DNA of 64,000 nucleotides from Acanthosepion esculentum (GCA_964036315.1 OZ038500.1:53244782-53308781), one strand, 5' to 3'. Counted from the stretch's first letter, positions 48,282 to 58,876 are shown. Notes: a model not told the origin generated them from the sequence alone. Program-made: numbers and translations.

Positions 48282-48313
<32 letters not shown>
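47924..48313 (+). mobile_element. 5S rRNA/tRNA composite SINE, copy 2 (full)
   Basis: 5S-like head: ggcttatagccatatcac, gatcaccaaagttaaacaac, agatgggtgaccacttgaga, ataccaggtgcc; these cover the pol III internal control region of 5S. Then a tRNA-like module: gtgtaatggataacggct (A box), gcagttccaattccaattgg (B box). The body is cgttatattcacttacatg, cctcgggaaaggtatgaat, gtgttaattagtaaat, acctgcaaaaggttgataat, and it ends in 30 or more A. The full order is also seen at 61.4 kb. Confidence 0.85.
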
Positions 48314-48316
<3 letters not shown>

Positions 48317-49859
48317 AGCAAGCTTAAGTCATGACTTATAAACTTTATCTTTCTTGAACCTGACTCAAAATTTATTTTCAATCCTTCCCTTGCATAAGAA
48401 TGTCTTGGATAAATTATACAATATTCTATAATGGTCACAAACCTCATTTACTAGTTACTTTATAAATATTTTCAAAATAATACAATTTAGACAGAACCTA
48501 AACTACATACTGTTTATTTTATTTTTATTTGTTTTCCAGTTTATTAATACAAAGGCTTTGATAGTTCATTTTTTTTTTTAATACCCTTGACAGAATTACA
48601 GAAATATTTTAAATCCATTAAATTCCAGAAAAATCTGATAGATATTTATGCCAATGACAATTTTTTAATTTTATAAAATTAGTTACTTTTTTTCACATTT
48701 AACCCTTGCAATGGCTTTTTAAACAAATACAATTAATTTGTTAATTGTTAATTACAAGCACCAATTCATATTGGTCCAAGATTAAATTGAACTGTTCACA
48801 CATTTGGTGATTTAACTTTGCATAACAAATTCCCCTGTTTTAAATGCCAGCACTATTAAATTTTATATTACAAAATTGTTTTAAAAGCAACTTCAAATTT
48901 TTTATGTGGAAAAATTGAAAATTTGAAATTACTGGATTTTCAAAAGTATCTCAGTTAAGCTACAATGGGATCAAGTTAACTCAACTCTGTTAAACTGTGA
49001 CATTGACTTATTAACATTAAATGTTAAAATCTTAGATAAACAATATTTTAAAGAAGCCAATCAGCATTTGAAATAAATCATGAAAAATGTTGAGTATAAT
49101 GAAGACATTCAGGGTTGTTTTTATTGAATCAAAATTTACTTGAGCTATTTAATCTGTCAAAATTCTTAATCCAGTAAATGCTAGAATGTAGTGAAGAAAA
49201 ATTCATGGCAATTGATGTATATAAAAAAAAGGTCTTTAAGGAGATTCTAATATCAAACAGTTTTATGTTGAAACATCTGATGTTAAGTCTGGAAAAAAAA
49301 AAGTTTAATTGTTTTAAAATTTTGCTTAATTTTTCAATCAATCAATATATTGAAATCAATCAATCAATTAATATATTGATTCAATCAGTCACAGTGGTAA
49401 CAAAGTTTGCAAGGCAATTTGAGTTCCAATAATTCTTTGCATGTTTTTGCCCTCCATTTTTTTTTTTTTTTTACAAACCATCTTTGAAGAAAAATGACTA
49501 ATTATCTTTATCTACAAGAAAAATGGCCTGTTTCTCAATATTGCATGCAATACTGGCAAATAACTGAATTTGACTTGCATGACTTGATATCTTTTTTTTC
49601 CCCCATTTCTACTCCCCACCTCCAAAAATTAAACCCATGTTCTCCTAGCCCTCTCAATGATCTAACAAAACTTTCTGGACCTGTGGAAGGAGGATGCATC
49701 CCTCATATAACTACAACCAATGCAGGAAATAATAAAACTTTAACATCAATGTTATCAACAAATACATTAACACAGTCAAGATTATAATCATTGAGAACTC
49801 AATATATTGATATTGTCAATGGCTGTGTAGTATGTGCTATACCAGAGCTATATACAGTT

Positions 49860-50030
49860 TTGAATTGAGTTTCCTTCTTCTAGACTGGTTACCAACTATG
49901 ACTAGAAAACCTAGTCTGCCCCACTATTTAATTCATAGCTGGAGGGAGAAGAAATAGATTCATGCCTTTCCCAAGAGTATTGGCACAAAAGTGAATATAA
50001 CAGTTGACTGGAATTCACTCAGCTACTAAT
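49860..50030 (-). mobile_element. tRNA-derived SINE fragment
   Basis: Contains ttctagactggttaccaac, gactagaaaacctagtctg, tcatagctggagggagaag, atagattcatgcctttccca and gtgaatataac. The tRNA-like head is mostly lost. Confidence 0.65.
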
Positions 50031-50327
50031 ATTTGATGAATTTATATCAAATTCAGTCTCTTCTGGATATGGAAGATTTTTGCATTCACAAAACATCAAG
50101 ATATATTTGGACTTCATACATTTGTTTTGGATTTTACATCAATTATTTTTTTAGCCTACACTTGCTTTCATCATACATATAAATATCCTTATAGAAATCA
50201 GTAATGCAAAAATCTTCTGATTGTTATATCATAGAAATATAATTTCGAAAATGTTGACATTCAAACAAATGCAGGTTTTATTGACAGTAAATATCCAATA
50301 GCGATAAAAAAAACTTTAAGCTCTATG

Positions 50328-50470
50328 ATCATAGCACTTAATGTAGGGTAGCCTTGATAATAGTGCCAAATGTAGACAGGCGTGGCGATAGCGACGAATT
50401 GTAGGGTGGCCCGACAATAGCGACGAATTGTAGGGTGCACTGATGATAACACTGAATGTTAGGAAGCTCT
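50328..50470. repeat. Degenerate ~30-bp tandem repeat
   Basis: Four to five units around gatagcgacgaattgtaggg plus tggcccgac. The two central units are almost identical and contain CpG-rich gcgacga; the outer ones are eroded (gataatagtgccaaatgtag, ataacactgaatgttagg). Confidence 0.65.
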
Positions 50471-51039
50471 ATTAAGCTATATGGAGTAAATAATATTGAT
50501 TGATTTTAGGATTTTAATCCTATTACTTTGAACTCATTAATCTAATTGATGAAAATATTTAATTTTGCTTTAGTCTCTAAAACCAGTGCTTTAAATTATT
50601 TAAAATATCATCTTTAGTATTTTAGTTAAATTTTTCAACAAGTGTACTCTCTGCAGTATATACTGTTTAAAATTGAGATAGTCCTCATTCTATAAAGTAA
50701 AATTATGAAATTAAGACCATATTAATCAGTAGTTGTCATATTGTGACCTGCATGTATGAAAAACACTTGTTCAAGATACTGTGGTGCCTGTTTATTGATA
50801 TGAAGAGGTGCTTTGTTAATGAAGCAAATGTTTGTAGCTGTTCAAAACTTATGAATTAACACAATGAAAAAGACGTGTCAAAAAACTTATACGAAACAGC
50901 TTGTTTTCCATACTGTGTATATAGAATGAAATTAACAAGGAAACTTCTAGCTTTAAATATTAGTTAATTTTTTTTTTTTGTTACATATAGAAAGCATTAA
51001 AAAAAAGAAAAAAGATTTTTATTGCTTCTAAAATAAAAT

Positions 51040-51320
51040 TCAGATTTTTAAAAAATCTAGAATAGGTTTTACACCTACACCAAAAAATCCAGAAAATGTT
51101 TTACACCCTCACAAAAACAAATCCAGAATACATTTTACACCTCCATAATAAAAAAAATCCAGAATACAATCCCATAAAAAATCAATAATAAATTTTTACA
51201 ACCTTACAAAAACAGTCCAAAATACATTTTTACACCCTAATATTAAAACCAGGATGCATTTTACAAACCCCACAAAAAAATAGATATATTTAACCCCCGA
51301 AATAATCTTGAATATATTTT
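51040..51320. repeat. Degenerate tandem repeat before the last exon
   Basis: Six to seven loose units built on tccagaatacattttacacc followed by ctcacaaaaa. It lies about 300 bases upstream of the exon at 51623, on the coding strand side. Confidence 0.65.
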
Positions 51321-51622
51321 CACAAAAAAAAGAAGTTATCTTTCTGCCTCTGGAAATGCATATTTATTAAAACTGCTTTCCTCTTTATCTTTCACTTTTC
51401 TCTCTTATTTTTTGACCCTCAAAAACTACTATTAAAATGACCACAATTGCATACAGAAATTCTCTGGACTGCCATTGTGGCAAATGAAGATGTGAAATGT
51501 TCTTCATCTTTCCAACTGGCCTTGTAAACTCCTCCAATCCGTAACTGTCTTGGTTTGGATTGACTTTCCTCTAAAAACAATTTACTTTTGGCATGTCCAA
51601 TATCTTTTTGTTTTACATACAG

Positions 51623-51742
51623 CAGCATCCCCTGCCAGGCTCTCTTCGTCTAACAAGTGTTTCATCCCATGATTCCGGTTTTACTTCCCAGGATGCTTTG
51701 TTCTTGAGATCAACCACCCCACCGTTTCTTCATCTTCGGCAG
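51623..51742 (+). CDS. MTSS1: MTSS1 homologue exon: linker part 2 with DSGxxS motif
   Basis: A 120-nt (40-codon) phase-0 exon, acceptor ttacatacag, donor CAG/gtatgg. It encodes QHPLPGSLRLTSVSSHDSGF, then TSQDALFLRSTTPPFLHLRQ. RLxSVSSHDSGFxSQDA is a hallmark of MTSS1/MTSS1L. Within it DSGFTS matches the DSGxxS phosphodegron reported to let SCF-beta-TrCP target vertebrate MTSS1. The acceptor is followed by CAG, so a three-base (NAGNAG) choice removing the first Gln is possible. After QDA the sequence departs from the vertebrate proteins. No further exon was recognised before 64000. Confidence 0.93.
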
Positions 51743-53192
51743 GTATGGAGATTCCAAATGTTGACCACAACAGACACCTGGCCATTTGATTCAACAAAAA
51801 CTAGCACAAAAAAATAAATAACCTGATATCATAGTTTTGGTCTTACCTTAAAAATTATACATATAATAATATTACAGGGTCAGTAATACTTGTATTAATT
51901 CCTGACCATTGACAATCCTTTTTTTTTTTTCCTCATTTTCATTGTACAACACACGGATTAAGTGCTGAATGTTAAAACAAATTTTCAATGAAAATAACTA
52001 AAATTTGTTATTTAATCATCCAGCATTACCTCCCACCCCCACCCTGCTACAAGAAAATATTTAGTGTAAAAATGACCCAAACTTAGCAAAATAGTGGTGG
52101 AGTAGGGGTAAAGTCAGTTAACAATAAGAAAATTGAAATATTACTTGTATAACACACACACATGACTGTGAATTTTATTAAATTCAACTGCCTATTCAAT
52201 TTTTGAATAAGGTGTACATAAGGATCAAAATTGTGGATAAACTGTACAAAGTTTGTTTTGTTAAGGTACTTTTGACTGCTTCTGTCATTGTCAAGAATTT
52301 GAATGACAGTGCTTCAATCCCCCCCCCAAAAAAAGAACACAAAACCCAGGATGTAGCCAACAAAATCTTGTCTACCACACTGACAACACCCAGTTCTTGA
52401 TAATGACTTAGATAGCTGCAAGTACGTTAATGAAAATGGAATAAAACCAGACTTTGGACTATTTACCCAGCATTTTGATCCCAATGTACAAAATACTTGA
52501 AAATTGGTAAAATGGAAGGTAAAAAATTAAATCAACTTTGTCAGTTGAATTTAAAGAAATTTGTTTTGATGAATTCTTGCTATTTAAATATACCTTGTGT
52601 GTGTATAATTTAAAATGCATAAAGTACTTCAGCTCCCAATAACTGAGTTTCTGCAATCTTCAGGTGGCGAGAAATTAACATCACCTGAAAATTTTACTTG
52701 CAGGGGATTGAAGTAGTTTATACATTTTAAAGCATATATTATTTTTCTCACACACAATAATTTCTAAGGAATTAATAAATTTTATTTATAATCTGACATG
52801 TGTAATAATTAAAGTGAATGTTATTTTACACGTCTTCTAAATCCTACTTATAATATCACAGATTACAGAAATGTTTTATCCACTTTTGATGTGGCTTAAT
52901 TCTTATCTTCTCAAACTTTGTTCTCAATATGACCGTCATGAAGTCTTTGACCTATCTCTCCTTTTGTTTTAACTTGGTCCAAACTGTGACCTGTAACAAA
53001 TATGGCACTATTTCATGCCTACAAGAAATGCTAATATTTACTCAGCTAACCTTTGTACAAGAGTGGAGAAGATCAGTTATGTTACACTACTCTTCAAAGG
53101 AAGTGGAGATTGCTTGCCTTGAAAATCGGCATTCAAATCACTTTCATTTAGGCTTGTACATTGAACTCTGAGATGAATGTGAAATACATAAC

Positions 53193-53724
53193 TACCATAT
53201 ATACTTGTTTAACATGCGCCCCCCCTCCCAATTTACACTTATCAAAATGGTTTTATCATGTATCTTGTGTATCATGCGAGACCAAATTACAATAAACTAA
53301 CCTCTTTTCCTCTATCTCTTTATCCCATCTTCTAGTTAAATAAGTAAAAGAGAATGATAAAAGTATCGGTAGTTTGCCTTAATCAGCTGATTTAGAAAGT
53401 ATAGACAGTAGTCTCGATCAGCTAAACATCTTATAAACAGTATAAAAGATTCGCTATGTTTGTATTTTATAATACAATACTAATATGTGAATATTATATG
53501 CATTATTATTAGATACAGTTAAGTAAAACATCAGTTTTATCAAAATCATGTTTATTTTAAATACTGCTGTACTTTTTGTCTGTAGTAAATGGATATATAG
53601 TTTGATCAACAGCGTAGCCAGGGTAAGCAGGACATACACTAATTTTATATCTTGTGTATGATGCAAACCCCTTAAAATTAGCAATAGTCTTCAAAAGTTG
53701 CATGATACGCAAATATATATGGTA
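53193..53724. mobile_element. Non-autonomous DNA element with TACCATATATA ends
   Basis: Left end taccatatatacttgttta-acatgc; right end, reversed, taccatatatatttgcgta-tcatgc. The two ends are imperfect inverted repeats 532 bp apart. A second element with similar start (taccatattttcttgtgtat, aatacaacttgagtat) begins at 54967. No transposase is visible. Confidence 0.55.
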
Positions 53725-53812
53725 TCTCAATTACAAGACGGGCTACTAAAAACTTCTCAGTTGTAAAAGGTCATTTTTAGTATGAAAACTCCTTAAACTA
53801 TCCCCTATCTTG

Positions 53813-53828
53813 TGTGTGTGTGTGTGTG

Positions 53829-53885
<57 letters not shown>

Positions 53886-53886
53886 G
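53813..53886. repeat. (GT)n-(TA)n-(CA)n self-complementary microsatellite
   Basis: GT run, about 40 bases TA, CA run: one long potential hairpin. Confidence 0.95.
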
Positions 53887-54424
53887 CACAGAGTTAAGGT
53901 ATTTCAAAATATGATATTGGGTTCTTAAAAAAGGAAAAAGACCAGCACTATCACCACCATTAATGCCAAAGTGGCTGCTTCACCATCTTGTTGGAGAAAC
54001 GGTTGCTAGGATGGTATTGCATGGTGTTTCAGCTGTGGCCTCCATCCCTACATTTTCTCTCTCTTTGTCTTTGTATGAACCATCCCACCCAGCCCAATCC
54101 CCTACTTAACACCTAAAATTTGTGTGATTTGCTATTTGTGCTTACTTTGCTTGCTTAAATACTTAGTTGCATGTATGTGATTTTCTTTTTTTTTAATCAT
54201 TTTTTTTCTAATCAGTGTTCAAATTGATCATATTGCAAAGACCTCTAATAACTTATCATTTCAGTATTCCAATCCAGCATCATTCTGTACAGACCAAAAT
54301 TTAAGTTAACAGCAAAAATTTTAATCACTTTTTTTGGGGGGGGGGGATTTTATGTCATGTTCCTTCAGGACATAAGCAATCATAATTCTCTATGGATTCC
54401 TTTCCTTTGGTATTTGTGAATTGT

Positions 54425-54560
54425 CATGACTTCCTGGTAATGATAATGAACTGATTTCCTATTGCCTTCTTGAATTCAGTATTTTCTTTCTCTTAGACTG
54501 GTTACTACCAAAGTCTAAAGATCACAATCTACTCAGCAATTTCAGCCATTGCCAAAAAAA
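54425..54560 (-). mobile_element. tRNA-derived SINE fragment
   Basis: Contains gatttcctattgccttctt, gaattcagtattttctttc, tcttagactggttactacc and cacaatctact. This is the 3' half of the family at 29.3 kb. Confidence 0.6.
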
Positions 54561-54827
54561 AAGGGTTCTTCTATTGTTTTATTTTAAGCTGCCCTGTTTT
54601 CATGAAGTGATGGGGTGGACAATCAAATCTTAAACTCATGTTATACACACAGACATTTTTACCTGTGTTGTCATAAATGATATATTTTGCTAAATCTTTA
54701 CTATTAGGTTTTAACATGTTTTTAAATATCTAAATAACTCTTCAATCCCTGGAGGTAATTCTAGTTAGCTCTCTTCAACTGACAACATTAAAATGACAGC
54801 TGTATATACTCTTTATATTATATAGTA

Positions 54828-54875
54828 AGAGATTATTTACTTCTCTAATTTTATGAATCCAGTAACCTTTGCAAT
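54828..54875. repeat. 46-bp block found inverted at 57256-57302
   Basis: Agagattatttacttctcta, attttatgaatccagtaacc, tttgc is the exact reverse complement of 57256-57301, which lies directly beside the tRNA-Ser-like inverted repeat. Confidence 0.85.
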
Positions 54876-55589
54876 AAGCATTATATATGAAATAATTAGA
54901 ATATTGAAGAATTTAAAAGTATTTTCAATGTTTTCTCTTCAGTATGTAAAAATTGATGTCTAATCTATACCATATTTTCTTGTGTATAATACAACTTGAG
55001 TATAATATGACTTGATGTTTCTGAAGCGATAACGGAATAAATTACATACTTGAGTATAATACGACCCCATAATACAGCCATCCCTATATAAATTTTTGTA
55101 TCATATTATCCATTAAAATCTCAATGTTGTACATATTTCACTAAAATATTTATTTTTTCACAATATTAAGGAATAGAAATGAATGGGATGTTTAGCTATT
55201 TCGTATTTCTTCTGATTTCCGTTTGAAAACATTTTCAAATTTTTGGGGAAGTTGATTTGTTGTAACATTAATGTTATCAAAATATTACAGATCATATTTA
55301 TTCCCTTTATTAAATTTTAATCAGTTTCGGTGAATTTCCTGTATTTGAGACAAAAAACATTCAATTATGCTAATTTCCAAAGAACAAATAATGCTGATAT
55401 ATCAAATACCTTTTGTAAACAGTTGTTATCAACACCTGCTTAACTTGTGTTTTATTATTTATTGTGCTGTGGTAAACAGTCACATAGAAGCAAGTGAGCC
55501 AGAGTGGCTTGCATCTGGTGCAAAGGAAAATAAGTGTCTTACCTCAACGTGTGGCATCAGCATTTTGCTCCTTGAAAATGGCATTACTT

Positions 55590-55860
55590 TCCCATCTACC
55601 TATTCCAGCTGTATGTGCTGTAACGGGTTTTTCTTTTGTACAGTTTGGCATGGTTCAACCAATAGCAAGTTGTATGTGCTGATTGGTCGAACTGGAGGAG
55701 GCTATTTGCCTGGGTAACTGAGAACAAAAACGATGAAAGCTGATTGGTTGGTCAGCCACAGTGTTGGCCTGATAAAAGAGGGCTGAAGCCGTGAGAAGGC
55801 AAAACGGTTTTGCATTGAAGTGTGTGGAATGCAAGAACGGCAGATTGAACAAGTGGTATC
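55590..55860 (+). promoter_or_regulatory. Promoter-like block with three CCAAT boxes and a TATA-like box
   Basis: Aaccaatagcaag, ctgattggtcgaa and ctgattggttggtc (CCAAT in either strand) lie upstream of cctgataaaagagggctg. The block is clearly richer in GC than its surroundings. About 150 bases on, gaataaagag could act as a poly(A) signal. It may be a solo LTR or other element promoter; as an alternative MTSS1 promoter it is only a possibility. Confidence 0.3.
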
Positions 55861-56279
55861 TTGTATTTTACGAACGACATCTGAGGAATTGTATATGAAA
55901 TTAAATTTATGATAAATTCAGTTTACTGTAAATTAACTCATACAACTTGTTCATATTTATCTCTCTTATTAAGGACAGCAGAATAAGAGAATTTGCCTCC
56001 ATAAATTGAATAAAGAGTTCTCTTCAAGATTTCTTAAAGGTTAATGAACATGACACACACCTGAAGAAGACCAGAAAGTGTAATGACAAAAATTGCTGTG
56101 TCAGCAACAATCAAACATGAGGTCTTTATTTTTGTTTGAATTTCCAGGATGAGAAGTTATCATTATTTACACTATATTCAGACTTTGTTGCTCTTTGCAC
56201 CTGAGAAAGGATTTGTTTGTTTAACAGCATATGAACTTTAATGCCAAAATTTAATTTTACTTGGAGCATTAATAATTTC

Positions 56280-56610
56280 ATATACAAAAATGTATTGCTG
56301 GTAATTGTTTTTTTGTTGTTTTTTTTTTTTTTTTTTTTTTTTCAAATAATGTATTGCTGGTCTTTTTACTATGAAAATGTATTTTTATACTTTCATAGTG
56401 TTTTGACCCCAGTTTGGGGGTTAACTATTTTCCCATAGTTGGGAACCATAACAGGTTAGGGTGAACCTGAGAACAACAGCAATTAAGAGGTAGTTCTACA
56501 CTCCTCAAAACCTCCCAATCAGAGGCCTTACTGCTGGATGTAGTTTATTTTCATACCCAGGATGGACCTGAGGAAGGCCAGGGGACACAAAACATTGTGG
56601 AAAAAAAACA
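56280..56610 (+). repeat. Dispersed repeat family member 1 (cagcaattaagaggt)
   Basis: Blocks gtattgctggtaatt (repeated), cagtttgggggttaac, acagcaattaagaggtagtt, ctcctcaaaacctccc and gctggatgtagttta recur in order at 59520-59930. Confidence 0.65.
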
Positions 56611-57029
56611 ACAAAGATGTGGACAATGGTCCAAATATAAATAGTGTAAATAATGCAGCCTTTAGTTCAACTAAATTAATACATGATGATTATAATTATT
56701 CATCATTAGAATTTTGAATAAATTTAATTTTACACATAAAGGATAATTTATAGAAAATAGCAAAAACTACCTTAGGTATATTTTCAGTGGACAACCTCAG
56801 GACATAACAAAATAAACCATGTCCTGAAAATGTCCAATGAAAAAATCCTTATTCTCCTTGAAATGGACCTCCCCTGGGAAAAGTGGAGCAGTCAAAAACC
56901 ATTTGAGAGATATATATATTAAAGACATTTTTGATATGCTTAACGTTCTTTTTATAGATACAAGTATTTAAGCAAATGCTCTGTTTATAATAAACAGTAT
57001 TAAATAACATTTACCAGCCTGAATGTCCG

Positions 57030-57116
57030 AGAAATTTTCATAGAAAATTTTCGTTCTCCGACAGGAATCGAACCTGTATCCTATACGGAACTGTCATTTC
57101 GCGTGACGTGCCTTAA
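57030..57116 (-). pseudogene. Second tRNA-Ser-like copy, 5'-truncated
   Basis: Minus-strand partner of the unit at 57140-57221. Its anticodon arm cgtca-cgcgaaa-tgaca is better paired (four of five) than the + copy. T arm and acceptor 3' half are intact, but the 5' acceptor and most of the D arm are replaced by unrelated sequence. Confidence 0.6.
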
Positions 57117-57139
57117 AATCGACCTTGCTAACCAGACGC

Positions 57140-57221
57140 TTCTCTGTGGCCGAAAGGTTAAGGCACATCACGCGAAATAACGGTTCCGTATAGGATACAG
57201 GTTCGATTCCTGTCGGAGAAC
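57140..57221 (+). pseudogene. tRNA-Ser-like sequence (anticodon CGA by position)
   Basis: It folds as a class II tRNA. The acceptor ttctctg/cggagaa gives seven pairs including one T-G. D arm gcc/ggc as in tRNA-Ser (tggccgaaaggttaaggc); anticodon loop cgcgaaa; long variable arm with a tcc/gga stem; T arm acagg-ttcgatt-cctgt; B box ggttcgattcc. The anticodon stem catca/taacg is mostly unpaired and base 33 is G, not T. A tRNA pseudogene or SINE head is therefore more likely than a working gene. Confidence 0.6.
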
Positions 57222-57518
57222 GAAAATTTTCTATGAAAATTTCTCGGACATTCAGGCAAAGGTTACTGGATTCATAAAATTAGAGAAGTAAATAATCTCT
57301 TAAATGTCTTTAATAAATTGTCGGACTATGTCCAATTCAAAAATATATATATCTTTTATGGGGTGAAACAGAAATGATTACAATCTATTATATCCCATTT
57401 GTCACAAAGAAAATAACAAAAACTGGAGTATCATAAAGAAATTTTAATTAGTTTAATAGTTAACCTTTTCAGTAATTTATAAAATATTTGATCAGCTGAA
57501 AGAATTTTTTTTAATGTA

Positions 57519-58230
57519 TTACGGTGTATTTAAAATGTGAATATTTGAGTAAACTAGGTCTTGGTAAACAAAAATAGGCTTCATGTTAAACAATAAAGGA
57601 TTCATTTATCAAAATTCAAACAAGATAGTCAAAGGGATGTAGAGTTTATAACTGATTTCACAAAGGTTCAATATGCGTACCACCTGTATCACAAGACACT
57701 TTCAAGTCTGTAGTCCAGCTTCTGCCAACAGGTTATAACATGTCCAGTGCCTCAGTATGGACTTATCTCAATGATAATTTACCAGGAATATGATCTTGCA
57801 TGCTGGTGATAATGACAATGTGCTGTTGAAATGGCCACCATGTTTACCTGACTTGACACCTTGTGATATTTTTTTCTCTATGGGGCTATGGGAAAGAACA
57901 GGTCTATATGCCCCCATCTTCTTACTAACCTAGAGGAACTTAAGCAGAGAATCACTGCGGCACTGAAGAATGCTGTGCATGACTTGCTGCAGCACGTTTG
58001 GCAGGAGCTGGACTACCAACTTGATGTGTGTTGTGTCACAGGTGGTACGCATACTGAACATTTGTGAAATCAGTTATAAAATCTATATCCCTTTGAATAT
58101 CTTGTTTGAATTTTGTTAAATCATTTATTGTTAAACATGAAGTCTATTTAATTTTGTTTGCCTGGGACATGTAATCACTTAGATATTCACATTTTAAATG
58201 TTGTTAATTTTTTTGTAGGGGAACCCTGTA
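57519..58230 (+). mobile_element. DNA transposon with long inverted ends and transposase C-terminus
   Basis: Left (about 57528-57694) and right (about 58033-58202) ends are inverted repeats of about 165 bp; both contain catgttaaacaataaa, aaaattcaaacaagata, tataactgatttcacaaa and tatgcgtaccacctgt. Between them, + strand with one frameshift: LKWPPCLPDLTPCDIFF, LTNLEELKQRITAALKN, VWQELDYQLDVCCVTGGTH. WPPxSPDLxPxDFFLWG and the V-EL-YRLDxCRVT-GGxH end are typical of mariner-related DDE transposases. Only the C-terminal part remains. Confidence 0.75.
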
Positions 58231-58699
58231 TTTTCTCTTTTTATAGATCTTAATTCAAAGCTTATTTAATATACACATTTCAGACTATGATATGTATAAT
58301 ATATTCTTCCAAACTTCAGACCATGAATGTAGATTATCAATTTCACTGCTCCATACAAGACTTCAACTCTTGTAATAAACCAAATCTCTACCTAAGATAT
58401 ATGTTAGCAACAATATGTCAAAGAGTGACAAACCTCTTAAGTTATCAAAAGTTAAGTTTATCAAAAAATCACTTACATACCCACACACAACTACCTGTTT
58501 AATTAAAAGAAATTCCTTATAGATAAAACTGTCATTCTAAGAAAATCTAAACGTAAAAGACATCTTAAAATAATAGCTTTTTATATAAAACTGTTTCAGC
58601 CATGTCTCAACTTTACCGTACTTGACAACAAGAGTAACAAAAGTACTTGGGACAATAATCATTATAGATAGTTTCTACACTCTTACTCTCCCACCTACC

Positions 58700-58830
58700 A
58701 AAAAACTCTAAGAACATCAGAAAAACTGGATTAAAAAAAAAAAAAAAACTTAGATTTACTTTCTGTCATATTCAATGAAACATGTATAAAAGAAAGATTG
58801 CTGCCAATATATATTTGGCTGTTTGGTTCT
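58700..58830 (+). repeat. Dispersed repeat with ggcta..tagcc family body, fragment
   Basis: Ctttctgtcatattcaatga, aacatgtataaaagaaagat and tgctgcc match the 3' part of the copies at 4.4, 24.5 and 60.4 kb. Confidence 0.45.
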
Positions 58831-58876
58831 AAGAACTGGGATGCTATATCCTCCTTCTGTTGAAAAACGACAAGTC

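Larger units (their letters stand above)
34672..51622. other. Long intron between the two linker exons
   Basis: A 17-kb phase-0 intron. Contents: three copies of a 300-bp repeat (35.8-38.9 kb), inverted repeat 37557-37860, 22-bp minisatellite 39183-39481, mariner-like remnant 41551-42028, SINEs at 43.2 and 49.9 kb, a perfect hairpin at 43893-43955, a 5S/tRNA SINE at 47924-48313 and degenerate repeats at 50.3 and 51.0 kb. The stretches 39.5-41.5 and 44-47.9 kb are AT-rich, with poly-T and TA runs only. Confidence 0.8.
1257..51742 (+). other. MTSS1: MTSS1/MTSS1L (I-BAR protein) gene, internal part
   Basis: Locus entry joining the exons listed below. Family members bind PI(4,5)P2-rich membrane and actin through an N-terminal I-BAR (IMD) domain, induce outward membrane protrusions, and carry a serine/proline-rich linker and a C-terminal WH2 actin-monomer-binding motif. 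The joined exons read without interruption through family hallmarks: DVNDKYLILEETEKNAVR, ALIEERSRFC, EITHL, LPPASEQVILDLKG, TPPSSPSS and SVSSHDSGFTSQDA. Exon sizes are 75, 158, 156, (15), 150 and 120 nt. The first I-BAR exons lie before position 1; the remaining linker and WH2 exons lie after 64000. Whether it is orthologous to vertebrate MTSS1, MTSS1L or both cannot be told here; one ancestral invertebrate gene is likely. Confidence 0.95.
57017..57257. repeat. Large inverted repeat of tRNA-Ser-like sequence
   Basis: Arms 57017-57116 and 57158-57257 (100 bp each) match as reverse complements with about four differences; the spacer is about 41 bp. Each arm carries acceptor, T arm, variable arm and anticodon arm of a tRNA-Ser-like unit, plus a shared tail (cgaaaattttctatgaaaat, ttctcggacattcaggc). 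The shared tail argues for two copies of one SINE or tRNA-derived element head-to-head. Confidence 0.9.

Noticed and set aside
55367..55717. 116-aa open frame as a gene or extra MTSS1 exon
   Set aside because: No similarity to the MTSS1 linker or another family that I recognise; it overlaps the CCAAT-rich block and probably reflects its higher GC.
57140..57221. Functional tRNA-Ser gene
   Set aside because: Anticodon stem largely unpaired, G at position 33, and shared non-tRNA tail with its inverted copy; a SINE head or pseudogene fits better.
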